Shown here in pieces: positions 27,362 through 35,538 of a DNA stretch of 44,438 bases. The stretch lies in contig NZ_KB899640.1 of assembly GCF_000378405.1 (NCBI RefSeq), positions 73,207 through 117,644 of the forward strand. Direction: 5' to 3'. The notes beneath the pieces were generated by a model. The model saw only the letters and a program-made list of their open reading frames with translations, was not told where the DNA came from and made no database searches. Numbering within the stretch: position 1 is the first letter of the stretch; each line of letters begins with the position of its first letter. This DNA is from Succinimonas amylolytica DSM 2873 (GTDB taxonomy: Bacteria > Pseudomonadota > Gammaproteobacteria > Enterobacterales > Succinivibrionaceae). The position numbers and the translations under genes were made by a program.

Positions 27362-28102
27362 ATGGCTGGTGTTTCCAGACCGTGTTATATTGTCGACTGG
27401 CGTGATCTTTCCGCCTCTGAGCTTATGGAAAAGCTTCAGCCTCTGATGTCGGACAGAGATTATTCCATTTTTATCGTTAATGACAGAAATTCCGAGGAGG
27501 AGCTGACCGGCCTGAAAAAGATTATCGGCCCTTACAAGCAGATAATTCTGATTCAGCGCGTTTCTGATTCCTCTCCCTATGCCGCCATCTGCGACGGTTT
27601 CCGCGAGGCCAATACCCGGGGCTTTTCGCATGCCTACCTCTGGGTTCCGGAATGTCAGCTGGTGCACGAGGATGTCATGGCTATGTGGAGTCTGGCCCAG
27701 GAGCATCCGGAGAACATTATTGCCGGAGTAACCCAGCTTTATATTGATCCCAGAACCAGAAGAGAAAGGATCAAGCTCAAGTGGTACAAGCGGGATCTCA
27801 AAGTTATCAAGAATTTTAATTTTGAGGCGCCGGTGCGCATCTACCCGGTGGGAATAGCCTATGAGTGCATGCAGAAGCATAATCTGGGCACGCTCATTAA
27901 TTTCCATGCCGAGCTTTTTATCCGCCTCTGCTGGGCCGGAGTGCACTACTCCATGAAGGTGTCCAGAGCAGTGTATGTCAAGAAAACCGAACCGGAAGCT
28001 TCCCGTTTTGCCGATTGCGTTAAAGAGTTCCGCAATCAGTTTAACTTCTTCTATGAGAAGGTTGCTCACAAAAAGGATGTGAAGAACAAGGTTCTTTTCT
28101 GA
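27362..28102 (+). CDS. Glycosyltransferase-like protein (GT2-type fold suspected)
   Basis: From ATG 27362, preceded by GGGAGG, the protein has 246 residues. The frame is open to 27116, but that start would lie at the promoter's transcription start and adds protein unlike the rest. Strand-turn segments (YSIFIVNDRN, QIILIQRVSDSSPYAAICDGFREA, THE AYLWVPECQLVHED stretch) resemble the GT2 arrangement, where a clear DxD is replaced here by PECQ. The C-terminal half contains VRIYPVGIAYE and basic residues. The family call is weak. An HAD hydrolase gene follows 70 bases downstream, a combination seen in surface-glycan or lipid pathways, so the two may act together. Confidence 0.5.
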   Translation: MAGVSRPCYIVDWRDLSASELMEKLQPLMSDRDYSIFIVNDRNSEEELTGLKKIIGPYKQIILIQRVSDSSPYAAICDGFREANTRGFSHAYLWVPECQLVHEDVMAMWSLAQEHPENIIAGVTQLYIDPRTRRERIKLKWYKRDLKVIKNFNFEAPVRIYPVGIAYECMQKHNLGTLINFHAELFIRLCWAGVHYSMKVSRAVYVKKTEPEASRFADCVKEFRNQFNFFYEKVAHKKDVKNKVLF

Positions 28103-28172
28103 TCCGGTAACGACGGCGGCAGCCTGGCTGGCTACCGCTATTTTTTTCCCGCTTTTTTCCCACTGCCTCCTG

Positions 28173-28763
28173 ATGATTTACTGCATAGACCTGGACGGGA
28201 CTCTTATTCCCAATGACATGTCGGTGACCTCCTTTGTTTCCGTTATCAGAAAAAATCCCCTGATGCTGTTTCCTGCTTTGTGCTGGTTTCTCAGAGATGG
28301 CGGGAGACGGGCCTTTCTGAAATACCATATTGCGCAGCACTACAGCTTTGATCCTGCGGCTCTCCGCTGGAACCGGGAGCTTCTGGATTTTTTAAGAAAG
28401 GAGGCAGAGGTTCCCGGAAACGAGATCTATATTGTATCCGGCAGCACCGACGAAATTGTCAGAAAAATCACGGCCTATCACGGGTTCTTCAAAGGCGGCT
28501 TCGGTTCTACGGCCAGGGTGAATCTGGTGGGAAAAAACAAGCTGGCGTTCATAAAGGATAAATTCGCCGGACAGGAGATCTGCTATGCGGGCAATTCCCG
28601 GACGGATCTCCGTGTCTGGTGCGGTGTTCCCCGCGGGATTGTGGTTTCTGACAGCCAGCAGCTTATCAGTGAGGCCCGGGCTCTTACCGGGGTGCTGCGG
28701 GTGTTTCCGGGAAGCTGGCAGCAGACATCCCCGAACAGTACCGGGGACGCCGGTCAGAGATAG
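28173..28763 (+). CDS. HAD-superfamily hydrolase
   Basis: This encodes 196 residues. The motif I nucleophile is CIDLDGTLIP (D6, D8), motif II lies in IYIVSGSTDEIV, a conserved Lys in VGKNKL and motif IV in CYAGNSRTDLRVW. The pattern GNSxxDLxVW recalls HAD domains found alone or fused to UbiA-type prenyltransferases, so a lipid- or glycan-phosphate substrate is possible. A phosphatase role is inferred from the family. No good Shine-Dalgarno is present before the ATG; since DLDGTL needs to be at the N-terminus, the start is still the best choice. It is likely co-transcribed with the upstream GT-like gene and is followed 47 bases later by the next gene. Confidence 0.82.
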   Translation: MIYCIDLDGTLIPNDMSVTSFVSVIRKNPLMLFPALCWFLRDGGRRAFLKYHIAQHYSFDPAALRWNRELLDFLRKEAEVPGNEIYIVSGSTDEIVRKITAYHGFFKGGFGSTARVNLVGKNKLAFIKDKFAGQEICYAGNSRTDLRVWCGVPRGIVVSDSQQLISEARALTGVLRVFPGSWQQTSPNSTGDAGQR

Positions 28764-28810
28764 CTCCCCGGTTCGCATATAGCGTCAGGTGGTGTTTGCA
28801 GGAGAACCTT

Positions 28811-29137
28811 ATGGCCCGACCAGGAATCTCTATTACTCTTCTTGAACGGCGGGGAGCCTGTCCCTGCCGGCATCGGCATCAGCCCGGAGACACCTTTGAC
28901 TTTGATACCGAGAGAGGAAAGCTTTGTCCTCTGGCAATGCATGTGGCCTTTATCTATGCCGATATTCTCCGTTATGGCGGACGTGTCCCCGGCGAGCCTC
29001 CGGGAACTGCCAGGTTCTGCTGTCCCGATCCGGATACCATGAACGTGTTCAGACTGGAGATCCGGGAGGCGCACGCCCGGCCTCCTTCTTCCGAAAACGG
29101 CTGTCTGCCGGGGAAGAGAAATTCCCCGGATGATTAG
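28811..29137 (+). CDS. TIGR04076-family small protein
   Basis: From ATG 28811, with AGGAGAAC directly upstream, the protein has 108 residues. The pattern CPCRHRHQPGDTFDF, then LCPLAMHVAFIYADILRYGG, then FCCPDPDTMNVFRLEI matches TIGR04076 proteins of anaerobes: a C-P..G-D-x-F start, a conserved C-P-x-A and a C-x-D...V-F-x-L end. The three Cys sites may bind metal; the function is unknown. It follows the HAD gene by 47 bases and may share its mRNA. A hairpin (29108-29115/29122-29129) lies within the last codons without a T run. Confidence 0.7.
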   Translation: MARPGISITLLERRGACPCRHRHQPGDTFDFDTERGKLCPLAMHVAFIYADILRYGGRVPGEPPGTARFCCPDPDTMNVFRLEIREAHARPPSSENGCLPGKRNSPDD

Positions 29138-29186
29138 CTGTTTCCGCTGATACCGGCATAATTTTCCCTGATATCTATCCTTAAGA

Positions 29187-30197
29187 CTATTCCTGCTTTG
29201 ACTGTCTGGAGCTGTTTTGTGATGGGGGCACCCTTGCCTGAGGAGCTCCATCAGACGCTATAGTTTGCTTTCCGGCAGATTTTTGTGCTGCGATTCGGGC
29301 TTTGAGACCGGAGTGTCCTTCGGGCAGGGACGAGAGTAAAAGTCCCGCAATGGTGAGGAGGCAGCCGGTGATTCCGATGGCGTTAAGCTGTTCCGCAAGG
29401 AAGAGCCAGGCGACAATCACGGTTATTGCCGGACCGCCGTAGATATAAACGCAGGTTTTTACCGGTCCCAGAACCCGGACAGCGTAATTCCAGGTGGCAA
29501 AGCACAGTGCCGAGGCTATCGTGCCGAGAAAGAAAAGATTGCCGAGAGCCTGAGGATTGGCGTAGCGGGAAAAATCGCTGAGGCAGATATCTGCCGGAAA
29601 AGCCCAGGGCGCCACGAACAGCAGTCCCCACAGAAAGATCCGGCGGGTGGCTGCCAGATTGCTGTAGCCGAAGGAAGCGATTTTCTTTACGGTCAGGGAA
29701 TAGACCGCCCAGGCCAGACAGGCCGCTACCACCATGAGATCTCCGGCCGGGTGGATTTCCATATCGGAGCCGCCGGCACTGAGCATGATGATACCGCTCA
29801 TGGACAGGAGGAATCCGGTGATAAAGCCGGGAGACAGCACCCGGCGGTCCCGGTATACCGGAAGAGCCAGAAGAGCGGTAAAAAGCGGTGCTGAGGAGAC
29901 AATGATTCCTACATTGGTGGCCGTGGTGACGGTAAGGGCGGTGTTTTCCAGCACGAAGTAGAGGCAGATGCCGGAAAGCCCCGCCAGCGCAAAGTACTTT
30001 TCTTCTCCGGGGCGCGGTTTTATCCCGGGGGCGGCCAGGTGCAGCAGCACAGTGGCCAGTGTCAGCCGGAACAGCAATATCTCCACGGGATCAAAGCTGC
30101 CGGTCAGGTATTTGGTCGATACGTAGGTAATGCCCCAGACGGCAGTGGTGAATAATGCAGCCGCATGTCCCAGGAGCGGGGAATTACTCGGGATCAT
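29187..30197 (-). CDS. EamA/DMT-family transporter
   Basis: From ATG 30197 the protein has 336 residues. There are ten hydrophobic helices in two EamA repeats: the first begins AALFTTAVWGITYVSTKYL, the second around LAWAVYSLTVKKIA, with the family signature near YGGPAITVIVAWLFLAEQ. A polar C-terminal tail of about 45 residues follows. These inner-membrane proteins export or import small metabolites or amino acids; the substrate cannot be told. The upstream in-frame ATG at 30275 would add a polar region before the first helix, so the internal start is preferred. It converges with the TIGR04076 gene. Confidence 0.88.
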   Translation of the reverse strand: MIPSNSPLLGHAAALFTTAVWGITYVSTKYLTGSFDPVEILLFRLTLATVLLHLAAPGIKPRPGEEKYFALAGLSGICLYFVLENTALTVTTATNVGIIVSSAPLFTALLALPVYRDRRVLSPGFITGFLLSMSGIIMLSAGGSDMEIHPAGDLMVVAACLAWAVYSLTVKKIASFGYSNLAATRRIFLWGLLFVAPWAFPADICLSDFSRYANPQALGNLFFLGTIASALCFATWNYAVRVLGPVKTCVYIYGGPAITVIVAWLFLAEQLNAIGITGCLLTIAGLLLSSLPEGHSGLKARIAAQKSAGKQTIASDGAPQARVPPSQNSSRQSKQE

Positions 30198-30354
30198 TAT
30201 GATTTTCCCGGAAGCTGATCTCCCGCCGGTGTCCGGGAACGGTGCACCGCCTTCCGGTAAAGCGAGTCCGGGCACGGGATGGGGCGCAGGAGCTGAATCA
30301 GAAGGAGCCGCATAGCAGCAATCCGGCAGGGGGCGTAAAGAGGGAGGCTCAGGA

Positions 30355-31110
30355 CTACCATTTTTTCTTCGGCATGAAAAGAACGTCGATGTCGCTTTCC
30401 TTGGCCTTTTCGTTGGCTATTTCCTGTTCGTGCTTTTTTTCAGCCTCGGCATTCAGATTGTCCAGGGTTTCCTGCAGGTGTGCCTTGACGCTTTCCAGCC
30501 AGGCATCGTGGAATTGCAGCTTATTAAGGGAATTAAGACCGCCGCGGATAAGCTCTCTTTCTGTGCCGGTCTGGGAGTTCATATGAGCCTCATCAATGTT
30601 CTTTATCAGGTTGCTGAACTGGATCTTGTAGATATTGATTTCCAGAATCTTGTCCTCGTCAACAAAGTCATTTTTGGAGATCCGGCCCCGGTTGAACTCG
30701 ATGCGGATGATTTTTCTGAGACGGCGCATGATGCGGATCATTTTCAGGGACTGATCCGCATTTTCGGGAGGCATAAACAGGGAATCCCGGGAGGGCGAAT
30801 TTTTGGAGATCTCAATCTGCGTGGTCATATCGTTGATACGCTGCTGCACCTGCATATTTGTCTGTACAGAGGCAATGATTTGCAGAGCGTTGAGAATCCG
30901 GTTCTGCAGAATGATGATCATCCGGTTTGAAAAGGGGATGTGGGTAACATTCATCAGAATGTCGTCACTCTCATCGATAATGTTTTTCTGCCTGGAAATA
31001 ATGAGTTTTTTGTCCATCTCCTGCTGTACCTGATAATCGCTGTATATCATATAGGCGATGATTACAAACACCAGTATTATGATAACGAATACAATAACGG
31101 CAAAAATCAT
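30355..31110 (-). CDS. Membrane-anchored helical protein, unknown function
   Basis: This encodes 251 residues. Residues 1-23 are a single transmembrane helix (VIVFVIIILVFVIIAYMIY). The rest is largely alpha-helical and charged, with likely coiled coil near 200-240 (LQETLDNLNAEAEKKHEQEIA). It resembles vaguely annotated gammaproteobacterial 'DNA repair protein' homologues with an N-terminal anchor, but this is a memory-level impression. GAGG about 9 bases upstream supports the ATG. It stands 157 bases from the EamA gene on the same strand. No catalytic motif was found. Confidence 0.7.
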   Translation of the reverse strand: MIFAVIVFVIIILVFVIIAYMIYSDYQVQQEMDKKLIISRQKNIIDESDDILMNVTHIPFSNRMIIILQNRILNALQIIASVQTNMQVQQRINDMTTQIEISKNSPSRDSLFMPPENADQSLKMIRIMRRLRKIIRIEFNRGRISKNDFVDEDKILEINIYKIQFSNLIKNIDEAHMNSQTGTERELIRGGLNSLNKLQFHDAWLESVKAHLQETLDNLNAEAEKKHEQEIANEKAKESDIDVLFMPKKKW

Positions 31111-31369
31111 TGACAGTACCTCTGATGAAGCGGAATTCCTCCAATGCCCCGGCAGGAGGGCGGAAAACTGAAGAATTCTGTTCTCCTGATTTTATCACAG
31201 GTTATGGCTCCGGTTGTTCATTGTCATGTCCTATTTTTGATAAAACAGCAAAATTCCGGCCGGAAACGGGCATTAAAAGGGAGATATACCTGCGATTCCC
31301 GGGAGCAGGACGCGGAAATACTGAGGAACAGCTATGACGGAAAGAGGCAAAATGAGGGGTATCTGAAAG

Positions 31370-31391
31370 GAGTGCCGGTTTTGCGGCACTC
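31370..31391 (-). terminator. Hairpin after the 139-aa gene
   Basis: GAGTGCCG (31370-31377) pairs with CGGCACTC (31384-31391) over a 6-base loop, 33 bases beyond the stop on the minus strand. The following CTTTC is only weakly T-rich, so termination is uncertain. Confidence 0.35.
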
Positions 31392-31423
31392 AGCGCTGCG
31401 GTTCCCAGGAGTTTTCTGGGCGC

Positions 31424-31843
31424 TCAGGCACAGTCCAGGGTATTAAATGCTTCTTCGTTGGAAACGGGATGCCCGCCCAGCGCCTTTTCCGGAACCTTTT
31501 CCATAAGAGGCGGAGTCTTAACGTCAGTTTTCAGTCCGGCGGCCAGACTGGCGGAATCAGCTGTGCCGGCAGGCCGGAATTCGGAAGCGAGAGTTCTGAA
31601 AACATCATCGGAACCGGATTTTTCCGGAGCAGCACTGTCACTGCAGTCTTTAGCGGCTGCAAGATCAGCGCTGACGGCATTTGCGAAGGCATTTAGCGCT
31701 TCCGGGGCACCTCCGGTTCTGGTAACGGCCCTGAAGCTGCTCCAGACATTTGCGGCCCGGGGATCATTGTCTGCGGCGGCTGAAAAATAGCCGGCGCGGC
31801 TGCTGTCAGAAAGCTGGGGATCTGTCATCTTAAAATCAGTCAT
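31424..31843 (-). CDS. Hypothetical 139-aa protein, possible secreted partner
   Basis: No family was recognised. The protein is Ala/Ser/Asp-rich with no signal peptide or membrane helix. It has an N-terminal polar stretch (TDPQLSDSSRAGYFSAAADN) and one predicted helix around ALNAFANAVSADLAAAKD. Such a composition is common in small type III secretion substrates, and a CesT-type chaperone gene lies just upstream on the same strand, but the 359-base gap contains its own terminator and promoter, so the link is only positional. The Shine-Dalgarno is weak. The reading frame is favoured by the promoter at 31957-31984. Confidence 0.5.
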   Translation of the reverse strand: MTDFKMTDPQLSDSSRAGYFSAAADNDPRAANVWSSFRAVTRTGGAPEALNAFANAVSADLAAAKDCSDSAAPEKSGSDDVFRTLASEFRPAGTADSASLAAGLKTDVKTPPLMEKVPEKALGGHPVSNEEAFNTLDCA

Positions 31844-31956
31844 ATTATTCTCAGTTATTGATAGGCAAAGGTTCCGGTCAGCGGCCTTCAGAATAGCATG
31901 CGGGTTCCGTCTAAAAAACTCAGCCGCTCAGGATGGTCCGGCTTTACAGAATCTGC

Positions 31957-31984
31957 ATTTTATAGCTTAAAAAATAATTGGCAA
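31957..31984 (-). promoter_or_regulatory. Sigma70-type promoter for the 139-aa gene
   Basis: On the minus strand -35 TTGCCA (31979-31984) and -10 TAAAAT (31957-31962) are separated by 16 bases. The leader to the ATG at 31843 would be about 105 bases. Confidence 0.5.
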
Positions 31985-32137
31985 CCGAAATAACGCTTTC
32001 AGAGGAAAGGATTTTTAACTTTTTTTGCAAAACGGGACAGGGCTGGTAATTCTGAGGAAGATCATAAAGCCGTGCTCTGAAACGGGGTCAGGGAGTCTCA
32101 TTTCTGGCCGGAGAAACGGTCCGGACTGGACGGAAAA

Positions 32138-32165
32138 GAATCCTGCTTTGTATGTGAAGCAGGAG
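32138..32165 (-). terminator. Intrinsic terminator after the CesT-type chaperone gene
   Basis: TCCTGCTT (32142-32149) pairs with AAGCAGGA (32158-32165); on the minus strand it is followed by TTCTTTTCC. It lies 38 bases past the chaperone stop. Confidence 0.55.
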
Positions 32166-32202
32166 CGCGGGAGGGAAAGGACTTTCCCGGCCCGGCAGAG
32201 GA

Positions 32203-32598
32203 TTAGCTGCGGCGGCAGGCGGCAAGCTCTGTTTTTACAGCGGCGGCGGCATTGGCAAAGGCTACAATCTTCTGGCCCAGCACCCGGGCTGTCAGATCCT
32301 TAACGGGTACGGGTATCGAAAGCACCAGAGTGTCGTCAAACAGTCCCAGAAAATGCTGTCTGGTACCGCTGCCGTTATAGGACAGTTCCAAAGCCTTTCT
32401 GAGAAGCTCCTTTCCGGGCTCCCCGTCATCAGGATCTGTCACCGGGGCAAAAATCACGATGTCGTTCAGGTCGGCACGGTACAGCAATGTAATGTACAGA
32501 TCGTCGGTGCTCAGGGCACAGGAATTGTTGCCATCAACCTCCAGTGACAGTCCGGAAAAGGCGGCAAGCTCGGAAATAAGCTTATCAAACTGGCTCAT
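32203..32598 (-). CDS. CesT-family (type III secretion) chaperone
   Basis: This encodes 131 residues. It follows the CesT/class I chaperone pattern: an N-terminal helix (QFDKLISELAAFSGL), strands LEVDGNNSCALSTDDLYITL and IVIFAPV, a helix with LLRKALELSYNGSG, a strand LGLFDDTLVLSIPVPV and a C-terminal helix. These small acidic homodimers hold effectors ready for type III secretion. AGGAGG lies about 11 bases upstream of the ATG. No T3SS structural gene is in the window. The 139-aa gene downstream is the only positional candidate substrate. The fold call is reasonable, but tip-domain variation means a different small chaperone cannot be excluded. Confidence 0.75.
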   Translation of the reverse strand: MSQFDKLISELAAFSGLSLEVDGNNSCALSTDDLYITLLYRADLNDIVIFAPVTDPDDGEPGKELLRKALELSYNGSGTRQHFLGLFDDTLVLSIPVPVKDLTARVLGQKIVAFANAAAAVKTELAACRRS

Positions 32599-33901
32599 GA
32601 GTTATCCTACCTCCTGCAAGGCATAATGGAAACAGCCCGAGACACATAAAAACTCAGGCATCTGGTAATACGTTCTTACAATGTTACAGGATCTGCGGTG
32701 GTTTTGACCGGAGAACTCTAAAAAAATGTAAACAGGTTCTTAAAAAAATCCGGAGCTTCCGCAGGAGAGCGACTTTTTTGGGGGGATTTTTGAAAAAAAC
32801 GCTGTGCCTGTGAATGTATTCCTCTCTTTAGGGGAGGTCCTGTCCATCAGGAAGACGGAGAGAACTGCGTGATATCTGAAAGAGCTGTCAGAGGATATCC
32901 CTGTCCCGAAACAGCAGCCAGTTTTTCTTTCCGGCGGAGCTGGAAAAATGTTCTGAGAATAAATCCGGAAGTCCCGGTGCGGGCAAGAAGGCGGCAGCGC
33001 TGGAGCGGTCAGAACAGGAACCGGTGTCCGGGCGGAGGCTGGAATGCTTCTTCTGTAAAGATGATGCCCGGTGATGGAGGCAGCGGGGCGGAGCGGGAGG
33101 AATATGGTTAGGTTTCCCGGAGGGGCGGTATCTTAGGGACGGAATTGCCGCCGGGAAGGGGAGGAACGGAGATTAATGCAGGATGAGAACAAATATATAA
33201 GGATGAACATAAACTGAAGGGAATGGAAAGAGAGAAAAAGAGGGGGAATGACCACCGGAATTTTTGGCGGGTTTTCCATGAATCCGGAAGAAGCTCCAGA
33301 GAAGCGAAAAGGGGAGCCGGAGAGCTTATCGTCCGAAAAGCTTTCCGGGGACGGGAGAAGGAATTTATCTATGGAGGAGAATGCCAGATTTTAATACATG
33401 CAAAATCAGAAATATGTATGTAAATAACTGAAAATATCTGAAAATATCTGAAAATATCTGAAAAATAGTGGTTTATGTTACATAACGGGAGGGGAAAGGG
33501 GAACTGCTCCAGGAGAGGGACAGGGTGATTATCGAAAAAATTTCCGGATATCCCGGAACCGGACGGCATTAAGGACAATGAAAGTCATGATCGAAAAGTG
33601 ACTCCCTGATTTCAGGAAGAGCAGTACTTATGTGACTAAGGTCATATATGGTCAGAGGATCAGGAGATTAATGGCCGAGACTCAAAAACGTGTATAGTTT
33701 AAATAGGGTACTGAACGAATTTGGAAAAAATTAAACAAGCTGGTTAAAAAATGTACAATTTTAGGAAGCGGTAATTAAAAATCGTGAAGTAAATTGGATT
33801 TTAACCAAAGTTTATAAAATTCGTTTTGAATTATTAGCAGGAAGAACTAGAATTATAAATAACAAAGATGTTTTAGTTGTAGCTGTAAGAAATTCTGTAG
33901 T
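32599..33901. other. 1.3-kb stretch with no supported gene
   Basis: The short ORFs here (e.g. 32869-33111, 33223-33423) have compositions unlike proteins and no matching neighbours. The left part is GC-rich, while 33,400-33,900 is AT-rich. It includes the 10-bp tandem repeat at 33428-33467. Confidence 0.5.
33428..33467. repeat. Short 10-bp tandem repeat
   Basis: CTGAAAATAT occurs three times in tandem (33428-33457), with a fourth altered copy (CTGAAAAATA) to 33467. No gene covers it. Confidence 0.85.
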
Positions 33902-34519
33902 ATGTGTTCTGAAAAGGTTCCCTCTCTTTCTTCCCCCAGTGGTTGGTCCTGGCATTTTAACGATGGCAAAAATCGTCTCTATGTTACAGTGAAGACCGCG
34001 GCTGGGCTGAGCTATGAAGGGGCGCTTCCTTTGGGCAGAGACTTGCTGGTAAAGAAGGTCTTGCAGGGTACTCATGCTTTTACCAGTGATGAGGTAAAGG
34101 ATTACCTTAACTTCAGATCCTGTCTGTCGGACTTTTCCTTCGAGTCCCGTGAGGTAACCCTTCTGGCGCTTAATGCGACCGCACTGAAGCATTACGGAGT
34201 CGCTATTGCCAGGCTGGATCAGTGTTTTACATCTTTGATGCCGGAATCGGAAGCTCGCACACCGGAGATCGGGGAGGTGGTCACAATGTACCCCGGTTAT
34301 AATCCGGAAAGCAGAGATAATGGCAGGAATTTTCAGGTTATCGGTGTGGATGAGAAGAGTAACGAGTGCTGCTGCATGCTTATAGGCAGGCCGTTCTTTA
34401 TCAGGCCGAAGGTTCAGATGAACCGCGGTGCGTGCGTAAAGGTATCTTCCACCAGACTGGCAACCATTGGCTACATCAGGAGACATCCTGGTCTGTTTAA
34501 CAGAAGGGTAGCACTTTAG
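33902..34519 (+). CDS. zapC: Cell division protein ZapC-like
   Basis: This encodes 205 residues. The layout resembles ZapC: an early W-x-W/F (GWSWHFNDGKNRLYV), a strand then helix (LPLGRDLLVKKVLQGTHAFT), a region DYLNFRSCLSDFSFESREV, then LLALNATALKHYG at the position where ZapC has its LNA..A motif, and later strands (EVVTMYPGYNP, CCCMLIGRPFFI). ZapC stabilises FtsZ polymers at the division site and is limited to gammaproteobacteria. Similarity is moderate, and the protein is slightly longer than E. coli ZapC (180 aa). No Shine-Dalgarno is visible, and the flanks are AT-rich. A strong terminator follows. The minus-strand ORF over it is a shadow. Confidence 0.6.
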   Translation: MCSEKVPSLSSPSGWSWHFNDGKNRLYVTVKTAAGLSYEGALPLGRDLLVKKVLQGTHAFTSDEVKDYLNFRSCLSDFSFESREVTLLALNATALKHYGVAIARLDQCFTSLMPESEARTPEIGEVVTMYPGYNPESRDNGRNFQVIGVDEKSNECCCMLIGRPFFIRPKVQMNRGACVKVSSTRLATIGYIRRHPGLFNRRVAL

Positions 34520-34566
34520 TAACGGTTTTAAACTCTCAATATAGCTTATTTGGCTAGTCGTTTTGT

Positions 34567-34608
34567 CCTCTGCAGCTGGGTGGTTTTCTCCTGCAGAGGC
34601 TTTTTTTT
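34567..34608 (+). terminator. Intrinsic terminator after the ZapC-like gene
   Basis: CCTCTGCAG (34567-34575) pairs perfectly with CTGCAGAGG (34591-34599), followed by C and a run of nine T. It lies 47 bases after the stop. Confidence 0.88.
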
Positions 34609-35061
34609 TGCCTTCTCTGAAAGTGCGTCTGTTCCTGTGCATACACCGTAATACCTTCGTATTCTCTCCTCCCTTCTCCCAGATATCCTCTCCTCTTTCA
34701 TAGTTCCCTAAAATCCCGGCTTGCGGTGGCGTGGTGGTGCGCGTGCCAGTAATCCAGTAGAGAGGGAGGCTTCGCACGCGCACGGCCGCCTCTTCTGGGG
34801 CACTTCCATGTTTATCTGTTTTTCTCTCCCTCCGCCAGGTCCCTCCCCCAATTCATTATGGTTCTGGGAAGCGAAGAAACAAGGAAAGAATGAAGACCTG
34901 CTGTGTGGGTAACTGGAGGCAGGTCCTTATTCTTTCCTGGATTATGAGGCGGTGGTGCGCAGTTCAAAAGACGTTCTGTCTGTCAGAGATGGGGGGAGAG
35001 AGAGGAGGGAGGTTAAGGTAATGGTCGGCTCTGAATAGGACTGAAGAGGGCAGGTATAGAG

Positions 35062-35180
35062 CTGTAATTACAGTTATGCTTATAAAAATGTAATAGGGTT
35101 ATATAGCATTATAAAAGGGGTGATGCAAAACTGTAATTACATTTACAGTGTAAATTACAATACTATTACATATTACAGAT
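35062..35180. repeat. Cluster of TGTAATTACA-type palindromes
   Basis: CTGTAATTACAG is a perfect 12-bp palindrome at 35062-35073. CTGTAATTACA recurs at 35131-35141, TGTAAATTACA at 35149-35159, and further TATTACAG-like arms follow to about 35178. Regularly repeated arms look like binding sites, but no gene is nearby. Confidence 0.6.
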
Positions 35181-35512
35181 TCCGTAGCGCCCTTTCCTGG
35201 CAGCTTGGCCCGCGAACAGGATATCAGAGAAGGATCAACGATAATTCATTAATAGAAATAGCTTACATTAATCTCATAAATCAGGAGCTGGTTATTTATA
35301 TTTCTCTAGGTAATTAGAGGAGGAGAATAAATACGAAAACCGAGAGGGGTATTATTAAATTTGTCTAATCTGTTCTTAATTAAAATTTATGTAGTAAAAA
35401 TGACAGCAGTAATTAATATTGAGTTATGAAAAATGTTAATAATCTGATTTATAGCAGTAATGATTGATTTATAGCGTAGAAAAATTGCTGATTAATGATG
35501 ATGTATTGCTGT

Positions 35513-35538
35513 AAAGCCTTATTATATAAGGCTTTTTG
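35513..35538 (+). terminator. Orphan intrinsic terminator
   Basis: AAAGCCTTAT (35513-35522) pairs with ATAAGGCTTT (35526-35535) over a TAT loop, ending in a run of five T. No coding gene precedes it on the plus strand within 900 bases, so the transcript it ends may be a small RNA. Confidence 0.7.

Noticed and set aside
29108-29129. CCGGGGAA/TTCCCCGG hairpin as a terminator
   Set aside because: It lies inside the last codons of the TIGR04076 gene and is not followed by a T run.
33428-33467. Possible CRISPR-like array
   Set aside because: The units are only 10 bp, directly adjacent with no spacers, and no cas gene is present.
33786-33905. AT-rich frame encoding a short peptide just before the ZapC-like gene
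   Set aside because: It has no start codon or recognisable family and changes frame before the ZapC-like ATG; it is probably non-coding.
33812-34783. Minus-strand 323-aa ORF over the ZapC-like gene
   Set aside because: The plus strand has the ZapC-like protein and a matching terminator; the minus product is basic and low in structure.
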